Assembly (NCBI GenBank): GCA_949318235.1
Contig: OX439131.1
Span: 17,311,272 to 17,375,271 of the forward strand
Origin: Ecdyonurus torrentis
Lineage: Eukaryota > Arthropoda > Insecta > Ephemeroptera > Heptageniidae
DNA length: 64,000 nt
Direction: 5' to 3'
Each line of letters begins with the position of its first letter. Positions within the stretch are counted from its first letter, which is position 1. A model generated the notes under the pieces. That model searched no databases, had not been told where the DNA came from, and saw only the letters and a program-made list of their open reading frames with translations. The position numbers and the translations under genes are program-made. Of the stretch, positions 48,577-62,200 are shown one piece after another.

Positions 48577-49964
48577 ATATATCTATTTATTTGCCTTTAT
48601 AGCATAAATATAATAATGAATTATTTTCAATTTATAGCATGCGATCTATTTTATATTGTTATTTAAAAATTTCAAAATAATCAGTAATATTCTAGATATT
48701 TGTAAAAAAAAAACTGTTGTCTTTTAAAATTATAATTAAAAAAATAAAAACGGAAAATGTATGTCATTGTATAATACTTTCCCCATGTTTATTTAAATTT
48801 TCATTAGAGTAATATTATTATTATCTGTTACACGTTTCGTGCATGTATTGTATATGACGATAGAGCTTTATCATTCTCTCCGCAATCGAATAAGGTACAT
48901 TACGATATAAATAACAAAAAATGTCAAATAGAGCAAAGGTCACCTCACTACTCAAAGCAGTACTGTGTGTGGTACAAATCAGACACAGGTATCGAGTGGA
49001 AGCAGGATGTAGTGTGAGCTGCTCTTTTATTGAGTGTCTCTTTATTATATAAATTTTCTAACTTTTCATTATTAGTAATATGATATTATACTCTATTAAT
49101 TTCAATATTTATTTAAATGCATAGAAACAATTAAAAGTGTGAATACTTCAGTATGTAAGTAAGGACACTACATGAAGATTTTTAAAGTAAGTGCAAATTT
49201 TATTTTATTTTTAATGTGTGGTTAATTCTATGATTTGATGCTTTCTTTGTAAAAACTAAATATAGGATATAGGATTCTACGTATATGAAAAAAAAAAAAA
49301 AGTAATACATTGCTTGACGCATATAAACAGCATATAAAATTATGTGTCATACTTAATGTCATACGCATAAAATTAAGAATACATTAAAAGTTTAAACTAG
49401 TATTAATTATTAAATATTATTAATATGAAATTAAGGCAATAAGCTTTTTTTTTTCTAATAGCTTGTATGCGTGCTTTATAAATTTTATATAGAACAATTT
49501 TTTTTCGATTATGAAGATCAGGTAGCTTCCTCGAGCGCGTATCATTATTTTGTTCCAAGTTCTGAATACATATAGTTTTCATTAAAAATATAGAATCTAT
49601 TTTAGTATCATTTTATGTTAAAGTTTATGGAATTTGATTATTTAAAAATTACTCTGAGACGATACAAATAATCAGAATCCTACACAGTGAAACGATAATA
49701 ATCGTTTTAATATTTAACTTTATGTGTTATTTAAATACTTCTTCCATTGGTGATCATTTAAGGTATATCTATTAAAGCTAAAATATGTTTACACACTTTT
49801 GATATTGTAAAATATTAAATAAGAGTATTATTCATTATTAAATTCTGAAGTATTAACTTGATCACTATATTGAATAATAGTATAGGTAGAGTTTATGTAG
49901 TAAACCATGATTTACTATGTTCAATATTAAAGCTCGACAAATTACTGTTATTAACTCTTAACGG

Positions 49965-50200
49965 GACAGGTCAGAGGTCCAAATATCTCCAAAATTTGAT
50001 CATTCGTAGGTATTAAACTTATATATCATTTTAAATCCCATTGTGCCGGTTACCACTAGGGTATAGGGTAGGTTACCCTTGAAAACGTGTTGAAATTAAC
50101 ATTGAACTTAGGCTGTGCCTAAAATATCAAAAACCCTGGTGACATATATTTTATATATTATATTTATTTAGATGTTCCTCTTGTTCCAAAGTACTAATCG
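49965..50200. repeat. Diverged dispersed repeat, copy 2
   Basis: Second member of the family seen at 33890-34110, in the same orientation; ends near TTCCTCTTGTTCCAAAGTA. Confidence 0.55.
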
Positions 50201-50226
50201 GGTGGGGGGGGTGAAGGGGGGGGGGG
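50200..50226. other. G-rich tract
   Basis: Runs of 3, 8 and 11 G separated by short linkers, a potential G-quadruplex on the plus strand. It directly follows the dispersed repeat. Confidence 0.7.
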
Positions 50227-50274
50227 TCAACACAGACACAATAAATTAAGTAGATCATGCTACATTGAAAAATA

Positions 50275-50470
50275 ATTAGTAAACTCTATATAGAGTAAAA
50301 ATGTTGCTATTTTGAAATATCATAAGTAATTATGCTGAACATTTTAACTATTATGCTATATTCATAATCACTACAGTATATTATAGCATATTAAATTATA
50401 ATGTTATGCATAAATGTTGCTACACTGAGCTAGCATAATTATTATACGTATTTATTTATTTTTTCTTCTT
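50275..50470. repeat. Dispersed AT-rich repeat, copy 2
   Basis: Shares AAATGTTGCTA and GCATAATTATTAT in order with the copy near 22190-22470. Confidence 0.45.
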
Positions 50471-51728
50471 GAATGATTACTTTTATGGTAAGCTTGCTGT
50501 TTTTATTATATGTATTTTAAAGATTAATCTCACATTAAAAAAAAAACTGTTTATTCTGGCTTGACAGCACACTGCTCATGTGCTATACTTCTTTTCTTTT
50601 AAATATTCATTATAAATACGAAAAAAAAAAATCATGATTTGATAAAGAAACAAAAATGTTGTAAGAAAAATACAGTTTTATTGCTAAGATCTGGCATACA
50701 AACAGACAAAATATATTTTCTTCTTGTTACATTATAACAAATAAATTTTATTCACACAAAATAGGAGTATAGATTGAAGATTTATATAATAGCAGTATTA
50801 TAAACATTCGTACTAATGAAGTTGTATTATTACTCTTTTGAGACATTTATATTATATATTATGAGCTTTGAGCAACGTAGTTAATACAAAAACAATTACA
50901 TATAAGCGGATACTATAAAGTATTTTCAAATTAAAGAAAGTTGCATATTTTTTTAGGTTTTAAAGTTTTGTTTTTACCAAATTATTGAAGATTATATTAA
51001 CTTTCAAACATAAAAAAAAAATGCAAATTTATTTTTAAAAATGATTTTTTATATTGCATTGTCTCCAAATTCTAATTTCAATCTAAATGACCTTTTCATA
51101 AATTCTCCCAAATAATTTTATCAAAAATATTTTGTTTTTTAATAAAAATTTCCATCAATTATTCCCATATATCAAAGCACCAATTTATTTTCATATTATT
51201 GTTATTATATAAAAAAATTTAAGCATTTTTCATTTTTTTTTCCATAGGTGCACTAAATTGATTAATTAATAATTATATTATATATCAGTGCTAAAATTAT
51301 AGAACTCTAAAACTTATTATTAATTATTATTTTTTTTTTATAATACACTCTATGTTGGAATAAATTATATAACAAAATATACATACACATAATACTTTGA
51401 CTATGAAATAGTTTCTTAATTAAGTATTAAAATAATTTTTGTTTTTATGTACAAAATTATGAGTAGATTTTTTTTTTTAATTGCTGAACAAAAAGACAAA
51501 ATAAAGACAGTGAAATCAAATGTCGTTGCACATTATAATGAATAAAAATTAAAAGAACGAGCAAATTCAAAATATTATGAACGAGGTGAAATGAAGTTCA
51601 CTTATTTTTTTTTTTTTTTTGATATTATGACAGTTCAATTTTTCAAAAATATGTACTAAATATTTTTGGTCAAATCTAATTCATTAATTTAAGAATTTCT
51701 CGATGATTATAATTCAAATCTACTGACT

Positions 51729-51734
51729 TTTATT
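51729..51734 (-). promoter_or_regulatory. Candidate polyadenylation signal, receptor-like gene
   Basis: AATAAA on the minus strand about 113 nt past the stop codon. Confidence 0.35.
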
Positions 51735-51846
51735 ATTATGATTATTTTTGTAGTTTAAAAAAGAACACATTATATATTGCTCTACATAAAAAGAAGACAG
51801 TAAAATTTGTAAGAATATTTTTCTCTTAAATTAAGGTATAAGAGCT

Positions 51847-54245
51847 TTACAGATAATCAGAGACAAAAACTCGTTGCAAGTCTGGGAATGAAGTGCCATG
51901 TCTGCACAATTCTCCACTGTCCAAATACGAGAAGTCTCTAGCGAGAGCTGAGTGGAGCGAGTCCATCGAGAGAACAGCACCGAGTGAGTGACGTGTCTGT
52001 TCCTGTCTCGAGTTCGAGGACTGCATGTGACGTCCTTGGGGCCTCCTCGCGAATTGCTCTTGGCGATTGAAAGAAGGCTTTCTTACTGAAATAGGCTCAT
52101 GCCTACTAGGGTCTGCTGGTCCTCGTACCATTTCATTCCCAAATGGAAGTCTATAAAGACTTAAAATGCTTTCACTTTTAACAGGAAGTTCAAATACAAC
52201 TTCTAAATCTCCATTTTCATCTTGAAGATAATTATTTTTATTATTATTATGATATTGATGGCTTTTTGGTGGTGGTTGATGATAGCCAATATCTAATCGA
52301 TCTAAATCATTCATTGAAAATGAAGATGGCATTTTAGTACTGTTACTACTTCGACTATGATTCCTAGATACTCTTCTCTGTACTTTATTATTATTGTCAT
52401 TATTATTGTTACTAATATTTGAATGAGCTTTACTGCTTTGTCTTCTAACTTTAATTTCTCTTTCTTTAATTTCATCATCTTCATCTGTGAAATTTTTAAT
52501 TTGATTCATAATATCATCATCTTCATCAGAACTTGAATCTAATATTTTTGAATTACTATGATAAAACCTAGGTCTTATCCTCGGTCTTCTTGGTTCAATT
52601 GTTATTTCTGGTCTTTGTATTTCATCCTCTGAAGTTTGTGGTGATGAAGTATCAGAATAATTACTTCTTTGTGGACCACGATGAAATACAAAATCATCAT
52701 TTGCAGCTGTGGTTACACTACAACATCTTGATGCTAGATCTTCACCTAAACTTGATAAATTACCCATTTCATCACTCAAAGTAGCGTAAATTGGTTCTTC
52801 ATCGCATTCTTCTTCACTATCGCTTTCATTTTTGCGATGATTTGATGGTTGAGTTGCAAATTGAGGCGGGGGAGGAGGTGTACTTTCAGTACGAGATAGA
52901 CGTTGATTTTCATTAATATTTTGTGGATTTGAAGCAGACTTGATTACCCAAGTTGTAGAGTTTGTCATTGGATTTGGATTATTTCCGCCCACGTTATCTG
53001 CAGCGGAGTGTGATAAGTATCCTCTAATTTCTCTTGCAGCCAAACCCATACAGGCGGCTCTACTGTAGCGTACTACACCTGTAAAATAGATCAAAATTAA
53101 TATGTAATAAAATAAATATTATATTTTATACATAAAAAAATGAAGAAGAAAAAAAAACGCATAGCTAAAATAATAGGGATCAATAAGAAATATTATTTTA
53201 CTTTCCTTATATAAGACCTTCTCCATTAAATACAATAGAAAATAGTTCTCCCTTTCCTTTCCCGTGATATATAAGTATACACTATTGCATAAGCAGGCAC
53301 ATATAATAATAATAAAAAAAGTTATGCTTATTGTAACAATAAAATATTTACTCTACATGAAAACAATATGATATAAAAGAAGATTCTATACTTTTTTTTT
53401 TTTTTTTTTACGCATTTTCTAAAACAATTATCTAACACCCAGGTTTATTATTACTTTAATGGACTGAAAACCACTACAATTTTACAGTATAGTTATTTAA
53501 GTGCGTTATATATTATGACATCACATTTCCAACAAATAATTTTTAATAAGTGCACATAAAAAATATATATCCATTGTTGTCTTCAAAAAGATTTAAAAAA
53601 AAAAAAAAAAAAAAAAAACGTAATAAATGAGATGACCAAAAAAAGTTAATGCATGTCATTGTCGTATTTTGTGACCTACTTTATTTAAAGATAGATTAAA
53701 AAATAAGATGATTACTCGGAGTGACAAAGCATTCTCTATATAAGAAGATCTAATAAAGTAGTCATTGTATTGTTAAAATTGTATCAAAAATGAAAGTGAA
53801 ATATATATATATTTTTTTTTATTGAAGGTAACTTTGGGAACTAAAAATTATTTTTGCATTAGTAGAACTCTACAACTCAATTATTAAAATTATATTATTA
53901 CATTTTTTTTAAAGAATTACTAGGTTATATAAAATGTAGTTCAATATTACTATATATAAACAAATTATTTTTACTGAAAATGAAAATACAAAACAAAAAT
54001 TTAGAACATTAAAATCAAATTTATAAGGTATTTTTATGTAATTTTCAGCATAAGAAAAAATATATATATTTTTTTTTTACCATGTAAAGAGTATACAGCG
54101 TACGTGAAACAGAAAATCGTGCAAAAGTAATAAATATCATTATTTTACAAGGTTATTCTAATTGCAGTATTTACGTGCAGAAAACTATTTAATTTCACGA
54201 AATTATATTTTGAGGGGCTTACTTGTCTAAATATATTTCTAAACT

Positions 54246-54294
<49 letters not shown>

Positions 54295-54790
54295 TATATG
54301 CATAAGTAAATACACACACACGTACAAATGGGTCAGTATAAACGGATATGTTATTAAAACATCATAATTATTATGCTCCATGACTATAAAGTACTGTACT
54401 TGTACATAATGACACTGTTCACCATATGCCCAATAACTTACCACGACCAATTTGATAGTTATTCATGACAGCTGAACCTCCTGTAAAAAGTGAGCCATTG
54501 GTTATAGGAAATTTGCCATCAAGAGGATCAGGAGCAAAAAGTCTGCCTGGATTTGGTTTGAGTTCACTCATGAGTCCAGGAAACATGGGTGGTGTGGACT
54601 TGTCATCAGATGTCGAAGGTCTGCCTTGACGTCTATAGACTCGTGCCACCCAAGGACCAAAGTTAGCGTCACAAAGAACTAAGCAGACTGGAAGTAAGCA
54701 GTCCTGAGCAAGTCCAATCCACAAAGCGAGACTGTCTAATGGCCAATCTGGGAGCATGGTGGGGTCTAAGCTGCCTATGATGATCACAGC
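51847..54790 (-). CDS. Receptor-like protein with long acidic tail, last two exons
   Basis: Exons 54790-54442 and 53078-51847 join in frame (phase 1, GT-AG) and give 526 aa to the stop. Exon one starts AVIIIGSLDP and contains a hydrophobic stretch SLALWIGLAQDCLLPVCLVL, then CDANFGPWVARVYRR. This looks like extracellular loop 3, a seventh transmembrane helix (without a clear NPxxY) and a membrane-proximal basic end of an orphan GPCR, but I do not recognise the family. The remaining 470 or so residues are hydrophilic: TPPPPPQ, acidic clusters (SDSEEECDEE, SSSDEDDD), EEPIYATLSDEMGNLSSLGE, Asn runs, and conserved-looking LYRLPFGNEMVRGP and SFPDLQRVFVSDYL at the C-terminus. The last residues D-Y-L could be a PDZ-binding end. 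The 5' exons are not found and probably lie beyond the window. A non-receptor membrane protein remains possible. Confidence 0.72.
53079..54441 (-). other. Intron of the receptor-like gene
   Basis: AT-rich, with poly(A)/poly(T) runs near 53394 and 53592 and (TA)n at 54248-54286; no exon seen. Confidence 0.8.
54248..54286. repeat. (TA)n microsatellite
   Basis: TA run followed by a short CA run. Confidence 0.9.
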
Positions 54791-57153
54791 CTGAAAATAA
54801 AAAGTTCAACATTTAGTTTAGGGCAAAATTTAAGTGTTCCAGTACGAGAAATTTTGAATATATGAATGATTTTTCTACAATATAGTTAAACTATTATTCG
54901 CGAGACAGGAGATTTATGCCCTTATAATACCTATTTTAAAACTCACAGTGTATATAAAAAAAAAAAAGATTAAGTATGGTATAATAAAAATCTGGTCATA
55001 TAATAAAAGAACAAAACAACAATATACGCAAATATACAAAAACATCAGTTGTTATTGCCCACGTATTTTGTCACTTAATATATATTTTAAAAGTTTTCAG
55101 ATCCAAGATTCAGATTTGTTGTATAAGGCACACAGGGCACACTCATTCTATACTATAGACATATTATGTTTAATTCACCATAATTTTCTTAATTTTCCAT
55201 CACTAAATAATTGTGACTGTACGGTATATAAATGTATAAAGATGCTGTATTCTCTGTAAAACTTTTTGTTGCTAGTACGCAGTGAGCTCTGTTCCATAGT
55301 ATAAATACGTTTTCTATGGATTTGATTACTCTAGACCTTGTATTTTATATATATAAGAATATCTAAATTCCTTAACAAAAAGAATTTGATGTATAATAAT
55401 GAAACAAATCACTTAATAACAATAAATCATTATTTAAAAAAATCAATACAGTTTCTCAACAGATATAAAAATTTCATTAGTATTTAAATGTATATTCAAA
55501 TTCAATTAAATATATATCTATTGTTTCCGTCAAGGAGAAATCTAAACTTAAATAATTAATAATTGTAAAGACTATGGTAATATATATATAACAATACTTT
55601 AAATTTCATTTCTTTTAAACAATCTTTCTTACTTTAAAAAAAATATGCATGTATGTGTACAATGCAAATATTTTAAAATTTCAATTCACCATATAATATA
55701 TTGCGTTATTAATAAAGTTCAAGGCTATTATACTAACAAAAAAAGTATAATTAACATATGTGTCCTTAATTACATTATTTTTACTTGAAGTATAACACGT
55801 TTGGATCATCCTTTGTGTATATAAAAAATCTCTCACACTCCATATATCATATACATATTTATTACAACTGTTACACACTTAACATCATTAGGTTAGAGAA
55901 AATGCAAATTCTAGTTATATATTGATGAGAAAACAACAACAACAACAACAAACTCGCTGTATTTATATTTTGAAATGTCAAGTTCGTGTAGTGAAGCATA
56001 TATAAAATAATGAGAAAGAGATATATATATTTTTCAGAAAGTGCAGTATAATTATATTGCTTTTATATAAACAGGAATATATAAAACGACAACGAACTCT
56101 AATTTTCATTCCAATGTTTAAAAAAAAAGAAGTTATATTGTCAATCTTAGATCACGAATATATATTATAACAAAAGACCACCCAGAAATAAATAGATCCC
56201 TTACACTTTTGTCCAAATTATTACTATCTTATTGTTAACTATGATTTTTTTTAATCATAGAATACATTTTATTATTATTATTAGTAACTGGCTAACCGCT
56301 ATTGCAGATTTTTATGTGGAAAGTAAAAATATTATAAATTTTTTGTTTTTTATTTAAAGTATTAAGAATATTATGTCTTTCAATGAAATAGCTAAAAGAG
56401 CTTGACTTTTATATATATATATATATATATATATTTTATACCATAATAATAATGTTTTTCATTTTACTCAAGTAAATTTTCAGTTGCTTAAAGTAAAACA
56501 AAAAACTTTTCATATTACTATTTAACACATTTAGCTATAGCAATAAGTTTTATATATACGTACGTATTAGAAAATTGAAAATTATCTGGTTTTTCCTTTT
56601 TGAATTGGCAAAGTAATTTCTATGTCTAAAGGATATAAAAGAAATTATTATCTAAGAACTAACTCTTAATTTTCGACTCTTATATCATGATATTAAAGTT
56701 TTTATTATTAATGTTGTTGTTCTGATATCACGTACGTTTATATGATCATGTTTTATACAAAACTTGCAGAAGAAGAGTAAATTTGTAGGAAAGGAGGATG
56801 GGCAAAAAGAAATCGAGTATTATGGGCGTTGGAATGCACACCAAGGCCAATCTTGCGAAAAGTCAAGGCCATACAAAATTTAGTGGTACCCTCCCTCTCT
56901 ATGTGTTTGTGTGGAGCTCAAGCTCTTAGATCAAACCCTGACAGGGCCCCTAAAGCACCTGACTGTTAAACATTAACAATAACCGGTTACATTGTTATCC
57001 AAAGCATGTTTTACATAAATGCAATTAATCTCACAGATAAAAACATACCATGACATCAACAAAAGAATCAAATCTTTAGAATAATAATAATAATAAAAAA
57101 TATCTGAAATTACTTTCTCAAGAAACCATCTTATTTTAATTACATTCTTATAT

Positions 57154-57156
<3 letters not shown>

Positions 57157-57190
<34 letters not shown>
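57157..57190. repeat. Poly(T) tract
   Basis: Run of about 34 T. Confidence 0.9.
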
Positions 57191-57193
<3 letters not shown>

Positions 57194-58224
57194 TGTGTGT
57201 ATGTTTTTGCAAGCGGCGTGTATTATATTTATATTAAAGTACTGAGTAATACATAAAGTAGCTTTACTTTTTTTTATCAAGTTTTTATATCCAAGGACAA
57301 AAGAGTCCAGTCTAAGAATTTTTCTAACAAAGGGGAGTTGGTGATGTGATAAAAAAAAAAAAGTCGGCAAGTCTGCCCGCGCACTTACATCAGTGTGCAA
57401 AAAATGCCTGAGGCGGGGCGCGAGCGAAAGAACATAACAACAACACGATCAAAAGTGAGTTCCCCGTACCCACCTAACTTCTTTCTTACTCATCTCTGTT
57501 TACGTTCTTCCTTTTTGTGTATAGTATAAAGTGAGTGTGCCCCGCCCAAACATCTCTAAAGCTACAGTATACATTTCCTTAAGATTACACCACTTTCAAA
57601 ACTACCCACATACCAAGCCGGATTTTACATCATATATATATGCCAAGTCACTTTTCTAATAAAATACATATTATTATTATTATATAAAAAAAGCATTATG
57701 ATTGATGTTTTTTAACACTTTTCAATGACAAGAATAATAATAAAGAAATAGCAATAGTGTTCCTTTTTCAAATTTTAATTTATTATATATTATTCTTTGA
57801 TGTATTTGCTAATTTATATCACTTCAAAACACAATGCCTGTGAATTAATTATACATTGAAAGCAAAGGATAATAAAATGTTGCTAAAATATATTTGTTAT
57901 TAAGTGTCCCTAGGTCAGGATATAAAAAATTTGCTGGCAAAATATAATATCTTCTATGAAAATATTTGCATTCATAGCATTAAAACACGTTGAAAAAATT
58001 GGCTGATTTTGAAAAAGCTTCGAGCGCCCCTGTAAACTCCGCAACCAGTTGAACACAATTCTCAAGATTTCATATTATGTGGAGGAAAAAATACAAAGTT
58101 CAGGATGTTTTTATCAAAAAATATAAAATTATCATAAATAAATTTATCTGCAAGTAAATCACGACCACACCTATGTTAATAAAAGCACGAAGAAAATAAT
58201 TATCTATATAATATTCAAAAGAAA

Positions 58225-58229
<5 letters not shown>

Positions 58230-58299
<70 letters not shown>
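58230..58299. repeat. (TA)n microsatellite
   Basis: Long TA run. Confidence 0.95.
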
Positions 58300-58303
<4 letters not shown>

Positions 58304-58603
58304 AGCCGATAGGTTTAAGAGATAAAAAACAATATAATACATTTAAAAGATGATATTGTATAATATTATTACAAGTTATATAAAAAAAAAAAGAAATTGT
58401 TTTTAATGTATATGGTAATAAAAGTAGATAATAGTTCACACTAAATAATATTGATATTCATTTCTCCTGTCAAGTGTGCGAAACAGATGCGTGTGTTGTG
58501 TTTGTGGATGATGGGATCCGGGTCATGTGCTTCACAATGCTATGGATGTTCACGAGTGTAGAACATCGACTTTGGTTTGAAGGTCGCTTCATCTTGACGC
58601 CCT

Positions 58604-58604
<1 letters not shown>

Positions 58605-58671
<67 letters not shown>
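58605..58671. repeat. (CT)n microsatellite
   Basis: The longest perfect CT run in the window, adjoining a higher-complexity patch on its left. Confidence 0.95.
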
Positions 58672-58674
<3 letters not shown>

Positions 58675-59094
58675 TAATCCTCATATTATTCGTCATGCCA
58701 AGAGAACAAAAACCTTTTACCTTTTACCAAAAAAATGTGAATAAATAAGTGTTTCCCTTTGTTGATACTACATTTTAATTTCCAACTGTCGTCATTTTTT
58801 TGCAATTTTTTTAATTTTTGGTCATTGCTCTTTCGGTCAATGCCTACACCACCACCTTCCATCATCAAAACAATAATTATATGTAATTAAAAACTTGAAC
58901 ATTTTTTTTTAATATGATATAGTCTTTCTGTTGGTCATACTTTAAAAAAAAATGATATACATTGAAAATAAATTACAAATTTTTTTTTTAACTATTTTAA
59001 TTTTATAATTAACAAGCTTTTGTTTTAGTAATAATGATATTAGTTAATAAAAAAAAAACAGTTATAATGTTTGATTTCTAAATTTTAATGTTAA

Positions 59095-59118
59095 CACACA
59101 CACACACACACACACACA
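59095..59118. repeat. (CA)n microsatellite
   Basis: Short CA run. Confidence 0.9.
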
Positions 59119-59213
59119 TTAATTTATGCCTCTAAAATTTTACCTTAATTTCATTTTCTTAGCATTATTATTATACAGGTTTCTGTAATGGGTGAATGGC
59201 CGTGTCTGCCCCA

Positions 59214-59265
59214 TGACGTCATTTGTTTTTATTCCGCCCTCTGGCGAACATACTTGGGTATAAAA
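59214..59265 (+). promoter_or_regulatory. Promoter-like cluster: CRE and TATA box
   Basis: A perfect palindromic CRE, TGACGTCA (59214-59221), is followed by CCGCCCTCTGGCGAAC and by TATAAAA at 59259-59265. Spacing and order fit a small Pol II promoter, but no downstream exon is recognised. Confidence 0.3.
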
Positions 59266-62200
59266 CTTCTTTCTTTTTTTTTACCCTATATATGCATTCC
59301 AAGTAAGGGTTTATAAACTATTGTCTTTCATGCAATACTGCATTAACACATGTATATAGGTATGTTAAGTTATTACAAATTACCGTAATTTGTGAATGTT
59401 GTTTCATATATTACATAAAACTTGTAATACAGCTTAATATCAAGTAATGAATAATAATAATATAATATAAAAAGTACTTATAAGTTAGTACAATAAGTTT
59501 ATAATGTAAAATAACTAATTTATGGAAAAGTACATTATTAAATTCCACATTATTATAATTTATTTGACTGTAAAGTAAATTGAAATCAAAATTATATTAT
59601 ATGAATTTAAAATTTTAAAATGAGAAGAAGAATGTTGAATATCACTGACGTTAATTGATTACTTTTAAAAATTGGTTGTAATAAAAAGAAATTATTTCCT
59701 CAATTTGTATCTAATGATTAATTATACATCAATCTGTTTGAAAATGCATCCTATATTAAATAATAATATTATATCTTGTTAAATTTTATATGGTTTATTG
59801 TTTTATAATATTAATTAATTTTATTTTGAATTTCAATTGACCATATTTTGTTATATAACGCTCAGTCATCAATTAACACTTCTGTCAATTAGTATTCATA
59901 TACAAGTCACGTATAATTTTCTATGCTTAATTAAACAACTAATTAGAAAGAAAGAAAAAAATAAGTATCTGACAGAAAACTTTTGAAGTGCCGCAATTTT
60001 AAAAGTGTTATTTTTATATGACCAATGGGGTGACAAACTTGAAAGCTTGTAAAATTTTGTTAAAACTTAAAAAAAATGTCATAGAACACGTATATGAATC
60101 ATTAGACTATGAATGATAGTTCTATTTGCTTTTTTCTTCTTATAATTATCATATTGTTAATGTACAATGACTATATCAATTTTAGTTTGCACTAATTATG
60201 GTGAAATCGTGAATTTTAAAGCTAAGTCTAACATATTTTAGCTGATTTAACTTCAGAAATGTGCAGAGTTAACACCAATTAACCAAACCACTCCAATTTG
60301 TTGCGTTTTATCATATTTTTCTTAGCCTTATTTACGTTGATTTATATTTGAATGTAATATATGCCAAGATATTTATTTTATATTTATTATAGCTAATTTG
60401 TATAACACATACGTATTTAAATTACTTATACTGAAAAAAAAAGGTTACATGTGAAATTTTGTGCAAATTCTTGACTTTGAAAAAAATTACGTGCTTTGAA
60501 TTAACACTTTGTGCGTTTGAGCAAGAAAGTTATGGAACACATTTTTTTTACTATACATACTTGCACAGAAAATAATAAGATATAATGAGGCTATCTAAAT
60601 GAAAATTGAATTTCTAAGATCTCATTTTAAAACATTAAAAGTAAAAAATATAATTAAGGTTCATATTATTATATAGAAATGATGAACAAAAATATAACTA
60701 TATACGATTATATGTAATTTGCAAGCATTAAAATTCCTATAAATTACATGACAAAATAGAATAATAAATAAAAAAAATCATGACACTTCAAAAATTTATT
60801 AGTTTTTACTTTACACATATTTGTTTATACTGAATCAAAATTACTCTATTCATAAAATACATTAAATTTAAAATTATCCCTCTATTTTTTGACATCAAAA
60901 ATACTGAGAAAAATATTATATAATGGTAATAAAGTATTGATGCTATAAGTACTAATATTTTTTTATATCTATTATATAAAAAATATTTATATAAATAATA
61001 GGCGCGCACATTCTCAACATACAAAAAAAAAAAATAGTTTTCTAAGAATTTTCACTTTATTATATAGCAATATATAAAAATAATAATTATATAGAAAGGA
61101 AAAAATTTAAATAAAAATATGATTACATCAATATATTTTCTTAAAAGATGTTCCATCCATTTTTTTTTAACGTAAATAATTGTTGGTGTCTGGTGTACCT
61201 ATGTTGGAATGTGTAAGGTCAGTGTCCTTGAAAATTGACCACGACCTTGCAAAAGGTACAAGGACATATGTTTACAAGAGAGGATGAGAATTTAATAACC
61301 GAAAAGAAAATTAATTAATTTACTTAATTAAAATTACTAATTCATCTTTGTCAAAAAAAAATCATGCTTCCGTATTAGATGATTTCTAATCACTTTAATA
61401 TTATTATTATTATAAAAATTCAGAATTAATAATCTTTATTTATGATTAAGTATTTCATAATAATAATGAAGACGTTAAAAAAAATGTGATACCTTAAAAA
61501 AAATGATAAGCATTTTTGATCAATACCATATTTGGTAACATCTCAGGCCTTGGCATTTTTACCAATAATAGAAGGTTTGCTATAGCAACACAAAATTATT
61601 GTATTTATTTTATATATAAAGTAAAACTATTCTCAGCAAGTTTAAAATTAACACGTACTATTATAAATCTGTATAGTGCGAGAGTATAAGAAGCTAAGTA
61701 TACAAGGTTAACTATTACACGTTAAAATTTTTGATAAATTATTGTGTAAAATTACTATGAACGTAATTATAATTATATGGTATATAGTTATGGGCTTTTA
61801 TATAAAAAAAAAGTTGAAAATAATTTCTTAAAAAAAAATGTCCTTTTCCTACTATATATGGAGGGAATCAATCAATTCTTGGAGGTTTCATTTGCTAGTA
61901 TAGATACATGTTGTTATATCATATAGTCACTATAAAATTTATTATATATATTATTTTGGCAAAACTCAATTTAAAAAAGATTTATTGTAAAGTTACCTCT
62001 ATATAATTGAACCTTTTCACACCAAAAAGAAATTCTATATTACTATATTATTTCTCATACCAGAACTATATAGTTACAAACTAATATAAAGTTAATTCAA
62101 TCTTTTAAACCTAAAAATTGGCTACATTTAATTTTTGAAAAGTACATCAAAATTACTTTCAAGACTTTGATATAGGAACTTGAACATTATTATATATATA

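Larger units (their letters stand above)
48470..51846. other. Convergent intergenic region
   Basis: 3' flanks of the PGRP-LB-type gene and the minus-strand receptor-like gene. It contains second copies of two dispersed repeats (49965-50200 and 50275-50470) and a G-rich tract at 50200-50226. No gene is seen. Confidence 0.65.

Noticed and set aside
52590..52784. Plus-strand open frame inside the receptor-like last exon
   Set aside because: It is a shadow of the 410-codon minus-strand exon and has no domain.
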